Positions 9,248-17,202 of a stretch of 64,000 nucleotides of DNA are shown piece by piece; position 1 is the first letter of the stretch; every line of letters starts with the position of its first letter. The DNA comes from Brevundimonas sp. M20 (lineage in GTDB: Bacteria; Pseudomonadota; Alphaproteobacteria; Caulobacterales; Caulobacteraceae): contig NZ_CP041243.1 in the NCBI RefSeq assembly GCF_006547065.1, positions 434,001 to 498,000 on the forward strand. Reading direction: 5' to 3'. The notes beneath the pieces are model-generated. The model was not told the origin of the DNA, did not search any database, and saw only the letters and a program-made list of their open reading frames with translations. The translations under genes and the position numbers were made by a program.

Positions 9248-9283
9248 CCGTCTATGCCGTCTATCCCGTCTATGTCGTCTACG
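9248..9283. repeat. 9-base tandem repeat, four copies
   Basis: CCGTCTATG, CCGTCTATC, CCGTCTATG, TCGTCTACG run head to tail just after thiolase A. The upstream GGATAGACG can pair with them, so a transcript could fold here. Function unknown. Confidence 0.6.
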
Positions 9284-9361
9284 CGGTCTGCCGATCCCAA
9301 ACCCTGTAGTGGCGGGCATTTGAACGATTCAGGGCGTTGGACGGTCCGTAATATCATCCGG

Positions 9362-9376
9362 GTGATAGTCTATCAC
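9362..9376. promoter_or_regulatory. Perfect 15-base palindrome GTGATAGTCTATCAC
   Basis: A 7-bp perfect dyad around a central T, framed by a wider 10-bp inverted repeat. It looks like a repressor operator, yet both flanking genes end here, so no annotated start is nearby. It may be the trace of a lost regulator gene or part of an RNA. Confidence 0.4.
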
Positions 9377-9663
9377 TTGAGGGGGCGGCCCGGGGACCGG
9401 TTCAAATGCAGTCTGGCACGCGCCTGCGTCAAAAATGGTCGTGTGCGATCAGCTCCCGGCTTTCGTCATCCTCCGGCAAGCCGCGCAGCGGCGCAGACCG
9501 GGGAGCCTAGCGGCGCGCGTTAGCGCGACCCGAAGGGCGGCGCGAAGCAACCAAGCTGTCGGGAGCGCCGGCGCTAATCATCGACATCTTGTGTTTCGCC
9601 GCCTTCGCGGCACCGCTGGGTCCCGACTTTCGTCGGGATGACGATAGCGGGGAGGGGGTGCGG

Positions 9664-10131
9664 CTATCGCGCCGCCCGGATCGACACCCCCACCGTCCCT
9701 TGCGCGATCACCAGCCCGTCCGCCGTCGAAACCGTCGCCTCGACGACGGCCTTGCGGGCGTCGCGGAAGACGATGCGGCCGACGGTCTCCAGCCGGGCGC
9801 AGTCCAGCGGCGCTGCGTTGAGGAAACGCATCGACAGGTCGGTGGTCAGCAGGCTCTGTCCTGGCTCCAGAATGGTCATCACTGCGCTGCCGCCCGCCAC
9901 GTCCACCAGCGCCGCCGAGACCCCGCCGTGGACCAGCTCCATGAAGTTGGCGTGGCCGGGGTCCAGATCGCAGACGATGCGGACGGACCCTTCATCGAAC
10001 TCGACCGGCCGGGCGGCCAGGCGCTGGGGGAAGCCGCCGACGCTGTCGGCCCGCTGCGCCCAGCGGCGCAGAAGCTCCAGCCCCGTCGCGGTCGGGTCGA
10101 GGTCGAAGTCGACGGGCGCGATGGCGTTCAC
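9664..10131 (-). CDS. PaaI-type hotdog-fold thioesterase
   Basis: 155 residues from a GTG start whose GTGA overlaps the stop of the upstream flavoprotein gene. The motif HANFMELVHGGVSAALVD is the hotdog active-site region (HGG then Asp) of PaaI/YbgC-like acyl-CoA thioesterases, which hydrolyse acyl- or aryl-CoA to free CoA. As the last gene of the eight-gene overlapping unit it probably rescues CoA from dead-end intermediates. An in-frame ATG at 10287 lies inside the upstream gene and is not credible. Confidence 0.82.
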   Translation of the reverse strand: MNAIAPVDFDLDPTATGLELLRRWAQRADSVGGFPQRLAARPVEFDEGSVRIVCDLDPGHANFMELVHGGVSAALVDVAGGSAVMTILEPGQSLLTTDLSMRFLNAAPLDCARLETVGRIVFRDARKAVVEATVSTADGLVIAQGTVGVSIRAAR

Positions 10132-11081
10132 GCCGCCGCGCCCCGGACCGTCCGTCCTCCGGTCCTCGACTGGAAACGGGCGACGGCGGCGTCGTATTCG
10201 CCCGCCAGCCGGTCGACGATGTCGGCGACCGGCTCGACGGCCCGGACGGACTCCAGCCCCTGACCAGCGGCCCAGATGTCGCGCCAACGCTTGGTCGATC
10301 CGCCCGAGGTGTAGTTGCGATCCGGGGCGGCGCCGAGGTTGTCGGGGTCCTGACCGGCGGCGATCAGGCTGGGGCGCAGCCAGGACGCCGGGGTGCCGGT
10401 GACGGAGGCCGAAACGACCAGATCGTCCGGTCCGGAGTCCACCACCATCTGCTTGTACTCGGGCTGGGCCATGCTCTCGGCCGAGGCCAGGAAGCGGGTG
10501 CCCATGTAGACGAAGTCGGCGCCCGCGGCGACCGCGCCCGCCACGCCCGCGCCGTCGCCGACGCCGCCGCCGACCGCGATATAGCCGTCGAAGAAGTCGC
10601 GCACCGCCGAGATGAAGGCGAAGGGCGACAGGTGGCCGGTGTGGCCCCCGGCGCCCGCGCTGACGCAGGCCAGACCATCGACGCCGGCCTCAGCGGCCTT
10701 CTTCGCCAGCTTCATCGAGACGACGTCGGCGAAGACCAGACCGCCGTAGGACTTCACCGTCTCCATGACCGGCTTGGGCGAGCCCAGCGCCGTGATGACC
10801 ACGGGCGGCTTGTACTCGGCGATCAGCCGCAGGTCCTCGGGCAGGCGGGTGTTGGTCGAGTGGGTGATCATGTTGGCGATCCACGGGGCGTCGCCCGGCT
10901 TCAGCGCGTCGGTGATCGTGCCCATCCATGTGTCGAGGTCCTCGACCGTGCGGCAATTCGGCGTGGGGAAGGCGCCGCCGATCCCCGCCTTGCAGGCGGC
11001 GATGACCAGTTCCGGCCCGCTGATCAGGAACATGGGCGCCGCGAACACGGGCAGGCGCAGGGTATCGAAGGGGGAGGTCAT
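10128..11081 (-). CDS. Nitronate monooxygenase-family FMN protein
   Basis: 317 residues, a TIM barrel with the family strings APMFLISGPELVIAAC at the N-terminus, SAGAGGHTGHLSPF (the His after GG is the usual catalytic base) and FVYMGTRFLAS (phosphate binding). Characterised members oxidise alkyl nitronates or reduce quinones; many in catabolic clusters have unproven roles, some as enoyl reductases. Embedded between ligase and thioesterase genes with 4-base overlaps on both sides, it is more likely a flavin reductase or oxidase of a pathway intermediate than a nitronate detoxifier. Confidence 0.82.
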   Translation of the reverse strand: MTSPFDTLRLPVFAAPMFLISGPELVIAACKAGIGGAFPTPNCRTVEDLDTWMGTITDALKPGDAPWIANMITHSTNTRLPEDLRLIAEYKPPVVITALGSPKPVMETVKSYGGLVFADVVSMKLAKKAAEAGVDGLACVSAGAGGHTGHLSPFAFISAVRDFFDGYIAVGGGVGDGAGVAGAVAAGADFVYMGTRFLASAESMAQPEYKQMVVDSGPDDLVVSASVTGTPASWLRPSLIAAGQDPDNLGAAPDRNYTSGGSTKRWRDIWAAGQGLESVRAVEPVADIVDRLAGEYDAAVARFQSRTGGRTVRGAAA

Positions 11082-12796
11082 GCGGAGGGGGTCTCGTTGG
11101 CGACGGACTGGCGAAGCTCCCGTTTCAGGATCTTGCCGACAGGGTTTCGGGGGAGGGCCTCGATGACGTCGAGGCGTTCGATCTGCTTGTAGACGGCGAC
11201 GTGACGGTCACCGGTCAGGAAGGCGTTGATCTCGGCCATGCTTGCGCTTTGGCCGGGACGGAAAACGACGAAGGCCGAGAGGCGCTCGCCCAGATTGGGA
11301 TCGGGGGCGCCGACGACGGCGGCCTCGGCGACGGCCGGGTGGGCCATCAGATGGTTCTCGATCTCCTCGGAGGAGATGTTCATGCCGCCGCGGATGATGA
11401 TGTCCTTCAGGCGGCCGACGAATTTCAGATACTGGAGCCGGTCGCCGGCCAGTTCGAACAGGTCGCCGGTGCGGAACCAGCCGTCGGCGTCGAAGGCGCG
11501 TTCGTTGATCTCGGGCGCGCGCCAGTAGCCGGAGAAGATGGTCGCGCCCTTGACCCGCAGCTCGCCCGGCTGACCGGCGGTGGTGATCTCCTCATCGGTC
11601 TCGGGATCGACCAGACGGGTGAAAATGCGGTCGTGCAGGACGCAGGCCCATTTGAACCCCTCGCCCAGACGCGGGAACAGGCTGGCGCGGTCGGCGGCTT
11701 CGGGCAAATCCTTCAGCGCGGAGGGGAAGGACGCCCCCTCGTTCGAGCCGAAATAGTTGACGATCTGGACGCCGTATTTCTCGTGGAAGCCGCGCACCAT
11801 CCATTCCGACAGGGGCGCCGAGCCCGAGCCGATGGACTTCAGCCGCCTGAAGTCGATGCCCTCCAGCATGGCCTCATTCTGGAGGAGCAGATTCAGCACG
11901 GCGGGCGGGGCGACGGTGTAGTCGATCTTCTCGTCCCGCATCTGCCTGAGCAGGACCTGCAGGTCGAACGGATGGTGCTGGATCAGGGCGCCGCCGAGCA
12001 GCAGCCAGCCGATGAAGGCGGTGGAAATGCCGCCCATATTGACCATCGGGAAGGGGTTCAGCAGGCGGGCGCCGGGCTCCAGATCGGCGGCGTCGATGAC
12101 GCCATGGCCCATGATGAGCCATTCGTTGTGACTGCGCGGCACGCCCTTGGGCTGGGCCTCGGTGCCGGAGGTCCAGCAGATGGTGACGATGTCATCGGCG
12201 GTGATGCGCGCATCCTTCGCCGCCTTCTGCGCCGCCTTGTGCAGGGCGGGCGTGACGCCGTCCATGAGGGGCTCAAGGTCCAGACCGCCGTCCGGGCAGG
12301 TGGCGCCCAGGACGAAGACGTGGCGCAGGGTCGGGCAGGTCGCCTTCAGCCCGACGATCATCTCGCCGTGCATCTGCTTGCCGATGCGGTCGTTGGTGAT
12401 GGCGGCGACCGCATCGGTGCGGTCGATGATGTAGGACAGCTCATGCTCGCGGTACTGGACCGGGGCGGGGCTGACGATCACGCCCAGCCGCAGGCAGGCC
12501 AGATAGCTGATGGTCAGCTCGGCGATGTTCGGCAGCTGGACCACGACCACGTCGTCCTTGCCGATGCCGTGGGCGGTCAGGACGGCGCAGAGGCGGTCGA
12601 CGGCGTCGGCGGTCTGACGCCAGGTCAGACGCTCGGCGGTCCCGCCGACGATGTCAGGGGCGTTGAACGGATCGACCAGGGCCTCGGCGTCTGGATGGGC
12701 CTTCACATGCTTCAGGAACAGGTCGTCCAGGGTGACGTCGCCCCACCAGCCCCTGGCCTTCATCTCACGGATGCGGTGCTCGGGAATGACGATCAT
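11078..12796 (-). CDS. Acyl-CoA synthetase B
   Basis: 572 residues with all ANL motifs: ICWTSGTEAQPKG (P-loop), NYFGSNEG (A5), DGWFRTGDL (A7), VGRLKDIIIRGGMNI (A8) and LPRNPVGKILKRELR, which supplies the catalytic Lys. It activates a carboxylic acid to its CoA thioester; a medium-length or aromatic acid is likely but unproven. It lies between another ligase and the flavoprotein with ATGA overlaps at both ends. Two different ligases in one operon suggest that both fragments of a cleaved substrate are activated. Confidence 0.88.
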   Translation of the reverse strand: MIVIPEHRIREMKARGWWGDVTLDDLFLKHVKAHPDAEALVDPFNAPDIVGGTAERLTWRQTADAVDRLCAVLTAHGIGKDDVVVVQLPNIAELTISYLACLRLGVIVSPAPVQYREHELSYIIDRTDAVAAITNDRIGKQMHGEMIVGLKATCPTLRHVFVLGATCPDGGLDLEPLMDGVTPALHKAAQKAAKDARITADDIVTICWTSGTEAQPKGVPRSHNEWLIMGHGVIDAADLEPGARLLNPFPMVNMGGISTAFIGWLLLGGALIQHHPFDLQVLLRQMRDEKIDYTVAPPAVLNLLLQNEAMLEGIDFRRLKSIGSGSAPLSEWMVRGFHEKYGVQIVNYFGSNEGASFPSALKDLPEAADRASLFPRLGEGFKWACVLHDRIFTRLVDPETDEEITTAGQPGELRVKGATIFSGYWRAPEINERAFDADGWFRTGDLFELAGDRLQYLKFVGRLKDIIIRGGMNISSEEIENHLMAHPAVAEAAVVGAPDPNLGERLSAFVVFRPGQSASMAEINAFLTGDRHVAVYKQIERLDVIEALPRNPVGKILKRELRQSVANETPSA

Positions 12797-14283
12797 GGGC
12801 GGGCCTCCTCGGCGGTGTTGGCGTCGGGATAGAGCAGGCTGCGGACCTCGCCGCGCACGACCTTGCCGACCGGGTTGCGGGGCAGGGCGGGCATGAGGTG
12901 CAGGCGTTTGGGGGTACGGACGGGGCCGATGGCGTCGCGGACGAAGGCGCGGATGGCGTCGTCGTCCACGAAACGGGCGTCGACGGCCACGGCGGCCTCC
13001 AGACGCTCGCCCCAGACGTCGTCGGGCAGGCCGAAGGCGCAGGCTTCGCGCACGGCGGGGTGGGCGTTCAGCGCCGCCTCGACCTCGCCCGGATAGACGT
13101 TGTAGCCGCCGGTGATGATCAGCTCCTTTGAACGACCGATCAGGGTCAGGCGGCCGTCGGCGTCGATGCGGCCGATGTCGCCGGTCTTCAGCCAGCCCTC
13201 GTGACGCGAGGCGGCGGTCAGGTCGGGGGCGTCCAGATATTCGGTGCGGGCCAGATCGCCGCCGACCACCACCTCGCCCTCTCCGCGCGGGACGACGTGC
13301 CCCTCGCGGGTCAGCAGGCCGACGGGCGTGCCGGGGAAGGGGCGACCGACGCTGGATCGCAGGGCGGGATCGGCGGTCTCGGCGGCGGTCAGGCCGGTGA
13401 TGGCCATGGGGGCCTCGGTCTGGCCGTAGAGGCTGGAGAGGACGGGGCCGAAGCGGCAGACGGCCTGCGCGACGCGGCCCGGCGACATGGGGGCGGCGGA
13501 CCAGGTGAGGTGGCGCAAGCGCGGGAAGTCATCGGGGCCGAAGTCCGTCTCGCCCATAAGCAGGGCGATCAGGGTCGGGGGCATGAAGACGACGCTGACC
13601 CGATGCTTCAGCTCGGACAGGATGGCGGCGCGGTCGGGTGTGGCCAGCAGGACGTGGGCCCCGCCCGCCGCCAGCCCCGGCAGCACATAGTGGGCCGCGC
13701 CGTGGGTCAGGGGGGCGACGGCCAGGTTCACGTCATCGGCGGTGAAGCCGTAAAACTGTCGGAGCGAGCGCAGGGCGGCGGCGCCGCTGGCCTGAGACTG
13801 GATCACGCCCTTGGGCACGCCGGTCGAGCCGCCGGTGAATTTCAGGGCGAAGGGCGCGGCGGGGTCGTCGAAGATGGCGGGCGGGGCGACGTCGGGCAGG
13901 CTGTCCAGCCAGGCCTCCAGCGGCAGGGGGCGACGCGTGGCACCCAGCACGCCGATAGAGCCTGCGTCGTGCAGGGTCAGCGCCAGCCCGGCGCGACGCT
14001 GGAAGTCCCCGTTCAGCCCGGCGCCGTTGCGTGGATTGAGCGGCGTCCAGACCGCATTGGCGCGCAGGATGGCGAGGTAGGCGACGACATGCCGCCAACT
14101 GTTCGCCGCGCACAGGCCGATGCGGTCGCCGGGCTGGATCCCGCGGGCCGTCAGGTCGGCGGCGGCGCGCTCGACGAGGGCGATCAGCGCGCCGTGGGTC
14201 AGGGTCACGTCGCCGTCGTACAGGGCTGCCCGGTCGGCCTTGGCGGCGGCGTTTTCGTAAAGGGCGCGGATCGGGTGGGTCAT
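12793..14283 (-). CDS. Acyl-CoA synthetase C
   Basis: 496 residues from ATG 14283, which overlaps the upstream thiolase stop (ATGA); the in-frame ATG at 14292 would only add MGR. ANL motifs are KFTGGSTGVPKGV (P-loop), SLYGQTEAPM (A5), EGWLKTGDIG (A7), IGRSKELIITGGYNVYPGEVE (A8, the form of medium-chain/aromatic ligases) and LPRNPVGKVVRGEVR with the Lys. It is a shorter ligase than its neighbour and belongs to a different subgroup, consistent with a different acid substrate. Confidence 0.88.
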   Translation of the reverse strand: MTHPIRALYENAAAKADRAALYDGDVTLTHGALIALVERAAADLTARGIQPGDRIGLCAANSWRHVVAYLAILRANAVWTPLNPRNGAGLNGDFQRRAGLALTLHDAGSIGVLGATRRPLPLEAWLDSLPDVAPPAIFDDPAAPFALKFTGGSTGVPKGVIQSQASGAAALRSLRQFYGFTADDVNLAVAPLTHGAAHYVLPGLAAGGAHVLLATPDRAAILSELKHRVSVVFMPPTLIALLMGETDFGPDDFPRLRHLTWSAAPMSPGRVAQAVCRFGPVLSSLYGQTEAPMAITGLTAAETADPALRSSVGRPFPGTPVGLLTREGHVVPRGEGEVVVGGDLARTEYLDAPDLTAASRHEGWLKTGDIGRIDADGRLTLIGRSKELIITGGYNVYPGEVEAALNAHPAVREACAFGLPDDVWGERLEAAVAVDARFVDDDAIRAFVRDAIGPVRTPKRLHLMPALPRNPVGKVVRGEVRSLLYPDANTAEEARP

Positions 14284-15521
14284 GCGGCCCACCGTTCCAG
14301 AACGGTGACGACGGTGGCCGCTTCCTCGACGCCGAGGAAGCCGCCGCCGTTCTCGGCCACGGCGATGCGGGCCTGTTCGACCTGACGCGGGCCGGCCTCG
14401 TCGCGCAGCTGGGTGGTCAGTTCGAACAGCTGGGCGAGGCCCGTGGCGCCGACCGGATGACCCTTGGCGACGAGGCCGCCGGAGGGGTTCACGGGGGTCC
14501 GGCCGCCCAGCGCGAAATCGCCCGTCGCCACCCGGGCGCCGACCGTGCCGGGCTCGGCGAGGCCGAGGTTCTCGATCTGCTGAAGCTCGGCGTAGCTGGT
14601 GGCGTCATGGACCTCGACGACGTCGATGTCGGCGGGTCCGATTTCGGCCTGCTCACAGGCCTGTGTCGCGGCCCGGCGGCCGATGTGGTTCGCGAGGTCG
14701 TCGGGTGCGCGGACGCCGGCGCTGACCAGAGCGCAGCCCCGGACACGGACGGCGCGCCCGGCGGCGCCCAAGCGCTTCAGGCCTCTGGCCGAGCAGACGA
14801 TGGCGGCGGCGGCGCCGTCGCTGACCGGGGCGCACATGGCGCGGGTGAAGGGGAAGACGATGGGCTTGTCGGCCAGCACCTGAGAGGCGGTCATGGCGGT
14901 GCGATACTGGCTGCGCGGATTGTGCGCGGCTGCGGTGTGGTTCTTGGCGGCCAGCAGGGCGAGGTCGAGCGGGGTCGAGCCGAAGCGGGCCAGGTGGGCG
15001 CGGGCCTGGGCCGCGTACAGGTCCATGAACAGGCTGCGCCCATCTGTCGGCGCCTCGCCGCCCATGGCGCGGATGTAGTCCAGAACGGCCTCGCGGTCGT
15101 GAATGTCGGTTCCGCCCGCGAAGGCGGCGGCGACCCGGTCGGGGCGGTCGGGGAAGACCATCTTCTCGACGCCGACGACGAGGCCGACATCGCCTGCTCC
15201 GGCGCGCAGCCAGTGGATGGCTTGCAGCAGGGCGGTGGAGCCGGAGGCGCAGGCGTTCTCGACATTGACGACGGGGATGCCCGTCAGACCGAGCGGACGC
15301 AGGGCGATCTGGCCGCGCACGGTGTTCTGTCCCTCCAGCATCGGCTGCCGGGTGTTGGAGAACCACGCGGCCTCAATGTCAGCGACGGCCGCGCCCGCGT
15401 CCGACAGGGCGGCGGTGACGGCCTCGGCGGTCAGCGTCTTGACGCTGTCGCCCGGCCGCTTGCCGAAGGCGGTCATGGAGACTCCGGCGAGGAAGACGTC
15501 CTGTGTCGGGGGGGCGCTCAT
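14280..15521 (-). CDS. Thiolase B, SCP2-thiolase-like
   Basis: 413 residues from ATG 15521, which overlaps the PaaN-like gene stop; the longer frame to 15653 is not used. Cys91 in NACASGS is the nucleophile, VEVHDATSYAEL replaces NEAFA, and GGLVAKGHPVGATG carries the second His. The C-terminus AENGGGFLGVEEAA lacks the classical second Cys, as in lipid-transfer-protein thiolases. It should cleave a beta-ketoacyl-CoA or, as in the Ltp2 type, catalyse a retro-aldol step. It is one of three different thiolases in the island, which suggests successive cleavages. Confidence 0.85.
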   Translation of the reverse strand: MSAPPTQDVFLAGVSMTAFGKRPGDSVKTLTAEAVTAALSDAGAAVADIEAAWFSNTRQPMLEGQNTVRGQIALRPLGLTGIPVVNVENACASGSTALLQAIHWLRAGAGDVGLVVGVEKMVFPDRPDRVAAAFAGGTDIHDREAVLDYIRAMGGEAPTDGRSLFMDLYAAQARAHLARFGSTPLDLALLAAKNHTAAAHNPRSQYRTAMTASQVLADKPIVFPFTRAMCAPVSDGAAAAIVCSARGLKRLGAAGRAVRVRGCALVSAGVRAPDDLANHIGRRAATQACEQAEIGPADIDVVEVHDATSYAELQQIENLGLAEPGTVGARVATGDFALGGRTPVNPSGGLVAKGHPVGATGLAQLFELTTQLRDEAGPRQVEQARIAVAENGGGFLGVEEAATVVTVLERWAA

Positions 15522-17200
15522 GCCAGCGGCCGCCGTCGCTGGACGATGCGGAAGCGCGAGGCGACGAAGGCCAGATCGGCCAGGCAGGCGTTGCCCGCCG
15601 GATTCAGGCCGGTGACGTGATAGTCGCTGTAGGCGGCGGCGAAATTGATCCACATCGCGCCGGTCAGGTTGATCGACAGGTTGGCGCCGGCGGTTTCGTA
15701 GGCCGGAATGGCACGGTCGATAAAGGCCTCGTCGGTCGAGTAGAGGTAGGAGCTGATCGAGCCCTTCGTCTTCGCCAACCAGGTCGCCTCCATCACCGCC
15801 TCTTCGGCGGGACGGGAGACGAGGAACAGGACAGGGCCGAAGCGTTCCTCCGCATAGATTTCGGGATCGCTGTCGCCCTCGATGGCGATAACCAGCGGGG
15901 TCAGGGTGCGGGCGTTCGGGAATTCCGGATGCGGATAGGGCGCGGCCTCGCGCAGGATGCGGGCGCCGGGCGTGGCGACGGCGGCGCGGCGGGCCTCGGC
16001 CACGACGTCAAGGCTGACCTGCCCCTGAATGGCGCCCATAACCCCGGCGGCTTGAGCCGGGTCGGCGGCGAGGGCGTCGATCTGGTCCACGATGGCCGTG
16101 GACATCGTCTCGAACAGGTCCGGCGCGATGTAGATGACCTGGGGGCTGGTGCACATCTGGGCCGAGAACAGGCTGGACGAGCGGGCGATGGCGCGAGCCA
16201 CGGGGTCCACGTCCGTCACGCTGTCGATGACGACGGTGTTCACGCCCGCCGTCTCGGTGAACAGCAGCTTGCCCGTCACTGTCCGCTCCAGATGGCCACC
16301 GTATCGGGGGCTGCCGGTGAAGTCGATGATCTGGACGTCCGGGTGATCGACGAACCGGCCCGCGACGGGCGCCGCCAACGTATCGACCGCCAGCGTCACG
16401 AGGTTCGGGTCGAAGCCGAAATCAGCCAGCACCTGACGGCAGGTCTCGACCCCGATGGCCATGGGCAGGATGGCGATGGGGTGCGGCTTCACGATCACCG
16501 GATTGCCGGTGGCGAGGCTGGCGAAGATGGCAGGCCAGGCGTTCCAGGTCGGGAAGGAGGCGCAGCAGATCACCAGCCCGACGCCGCGCGGAACCAGCGT
16601 GTAGGTCTTCTTCAGGGCGACCTGATCGGCGCCGAAGGGGCGGTGGTAGTCGGCCTCCGGCGTGACATCGCGCATGGCCTTGGCGGCGTAGGCGAGGGCC
16701 TCGACGCCGCGATCCAGCGCATTGGGGCCGGAGCCGCTGAAAGCCTGTACATAGCTTTGACCCGCCACATGCATGACGGCGTGGGCCATCTCGAAATTGC
16801 GGTCGTAGAGGCGCCGGGCCATCTCAAGGCAGAGGGCGAGGCGCAGTTCCGGATCGGCGTCCCGCCAGCCGGTCATGGCCTGTACGGCGGCGGCGGCGAG
16901 GGCGTCCGGATCGCTGACCGGATATCGGATGCCGAGCGGCTGTTGCGTGAAGGGGGAGACTTCTTCCCCCACCGTCTCGCCGGTCGCGCCGGGCTGGTTC
17001 AGGTCAAAGGTGGTGTTCAGCCGCGCCTCGAAGGCGGCCTTGCCCGCCCCCGGCTTGTCCGGGCCGTGGATCCTGGTCGAGGGCGAGTCGCTGAACGGAC
17101 TCCACGCCTTGCGGGTGCGGACGGCCTCGATGGCGGCGTCCAGCGTCGCGGCATGGCGCGCGATCAGGTCTGCATGACGATCAGGCGAGGCCCCGTCCAT
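15518..17200 (-). CDS. PaaN-type aldehyde dehydrogenase
   Basis: 560 residues, starting MDGASPDRHADL two bases after the upstream thiolase stop. The catalytic residues are Glu316 (FTETAGVN) and Cys350 (FSAQMCTSPQ); GNPVIVKPHP with Lys238 contacts the cofactor and is the wording of the PaaN branch. The N-terminus (AWSPFSDSPSTRIHG) and length also fit PaaN. PaaN relatives oxidise a CoA-linked or ring-opening semialdehyde in phenylacetate-like pathways, but no other paa gene is present. Here it most likely oxidises the aldehyde released by the carotenoid-oxygenase enzymes. Confidence 0.85.
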   Translation of the reverse strand: MDGASPDRHADLIARHAATLDAAIEAVRTRKAWSPFSDSPSTRIHGPDKPGAGKAAFEARLNTTFDLNQPGATGETVGEEVSPFTQQPLGIRYPVSDPDALAAAAVQAMTGWRDADPELRLALCLEMARRLYDRNFEMAHAVMHVAGQSYVQAFSGSGPNALDRGVEALAYAAKAMRDVTPEADYHRPFGADQVALKKTYTLVPRGVGLVICCASFPTWNAWPAIFASLATGNPVIVKPHPIAILPMAIGVETCRQVLADFGFDPNLVTLAVDTLAAPVAGRFVDHPDVQIIDFTGSPRYGGHLERTVTGKLLFTETAGVNTVVIDSVTDVDPVARAIARSSSLFSAQMCTSPQVIYIAPDLFETMSTAIVDQIDALAADPAQAAGVMGAIQGQVSLDVVAEARRAAVATPGARILREAAPYPHPEFPNARTLTPLVIAIEGDSDPEIYAEERFGPVLFLVSRPAEEAVMEATWLAKTKGSISSYLYSTDEAFIDRAIPAYETAGANLSINLTGAMWINFAAAYSDYHVTGLNPAGNACLADLAFVASRFRIVQRRRPLA

Positions 17201-17202
17201 GG

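Larger units (their letters stand above)
9199..9663. other. Gene-free interval between convergent genes, rich in repeats
   Basis: 465 bases with no convincing gene on either strand. In order it holds four 9-base direct repeats (CCGTCTATS, 9248-9283), a 10-bp inverted repeat (GCATTTGAAC at 9316-9325, GTTCAAATGC at 9400-9409) enclosing a perfect 15-base palindrome at 9362-9376, and a dispersed repeat whose right end (9617-9643, TGGGTCCCGACTTTCGTCGG) resembles the repeat at 61462-61597. Confidence 0.6.

Noticed and set aside
6406..9357. 983-codon minus-strand open frame across carotenoid oxygenase 1 and thiolase A
   Set aside because: Runs against two complete, recognisable genes; composition is that of a GC-codon mirror frame.
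9435..9641. Small frames in the thiolase A / thioesterase gap
   Set aside because: They lie within dispersed repeat DNA and have no ribosome site or family wording.
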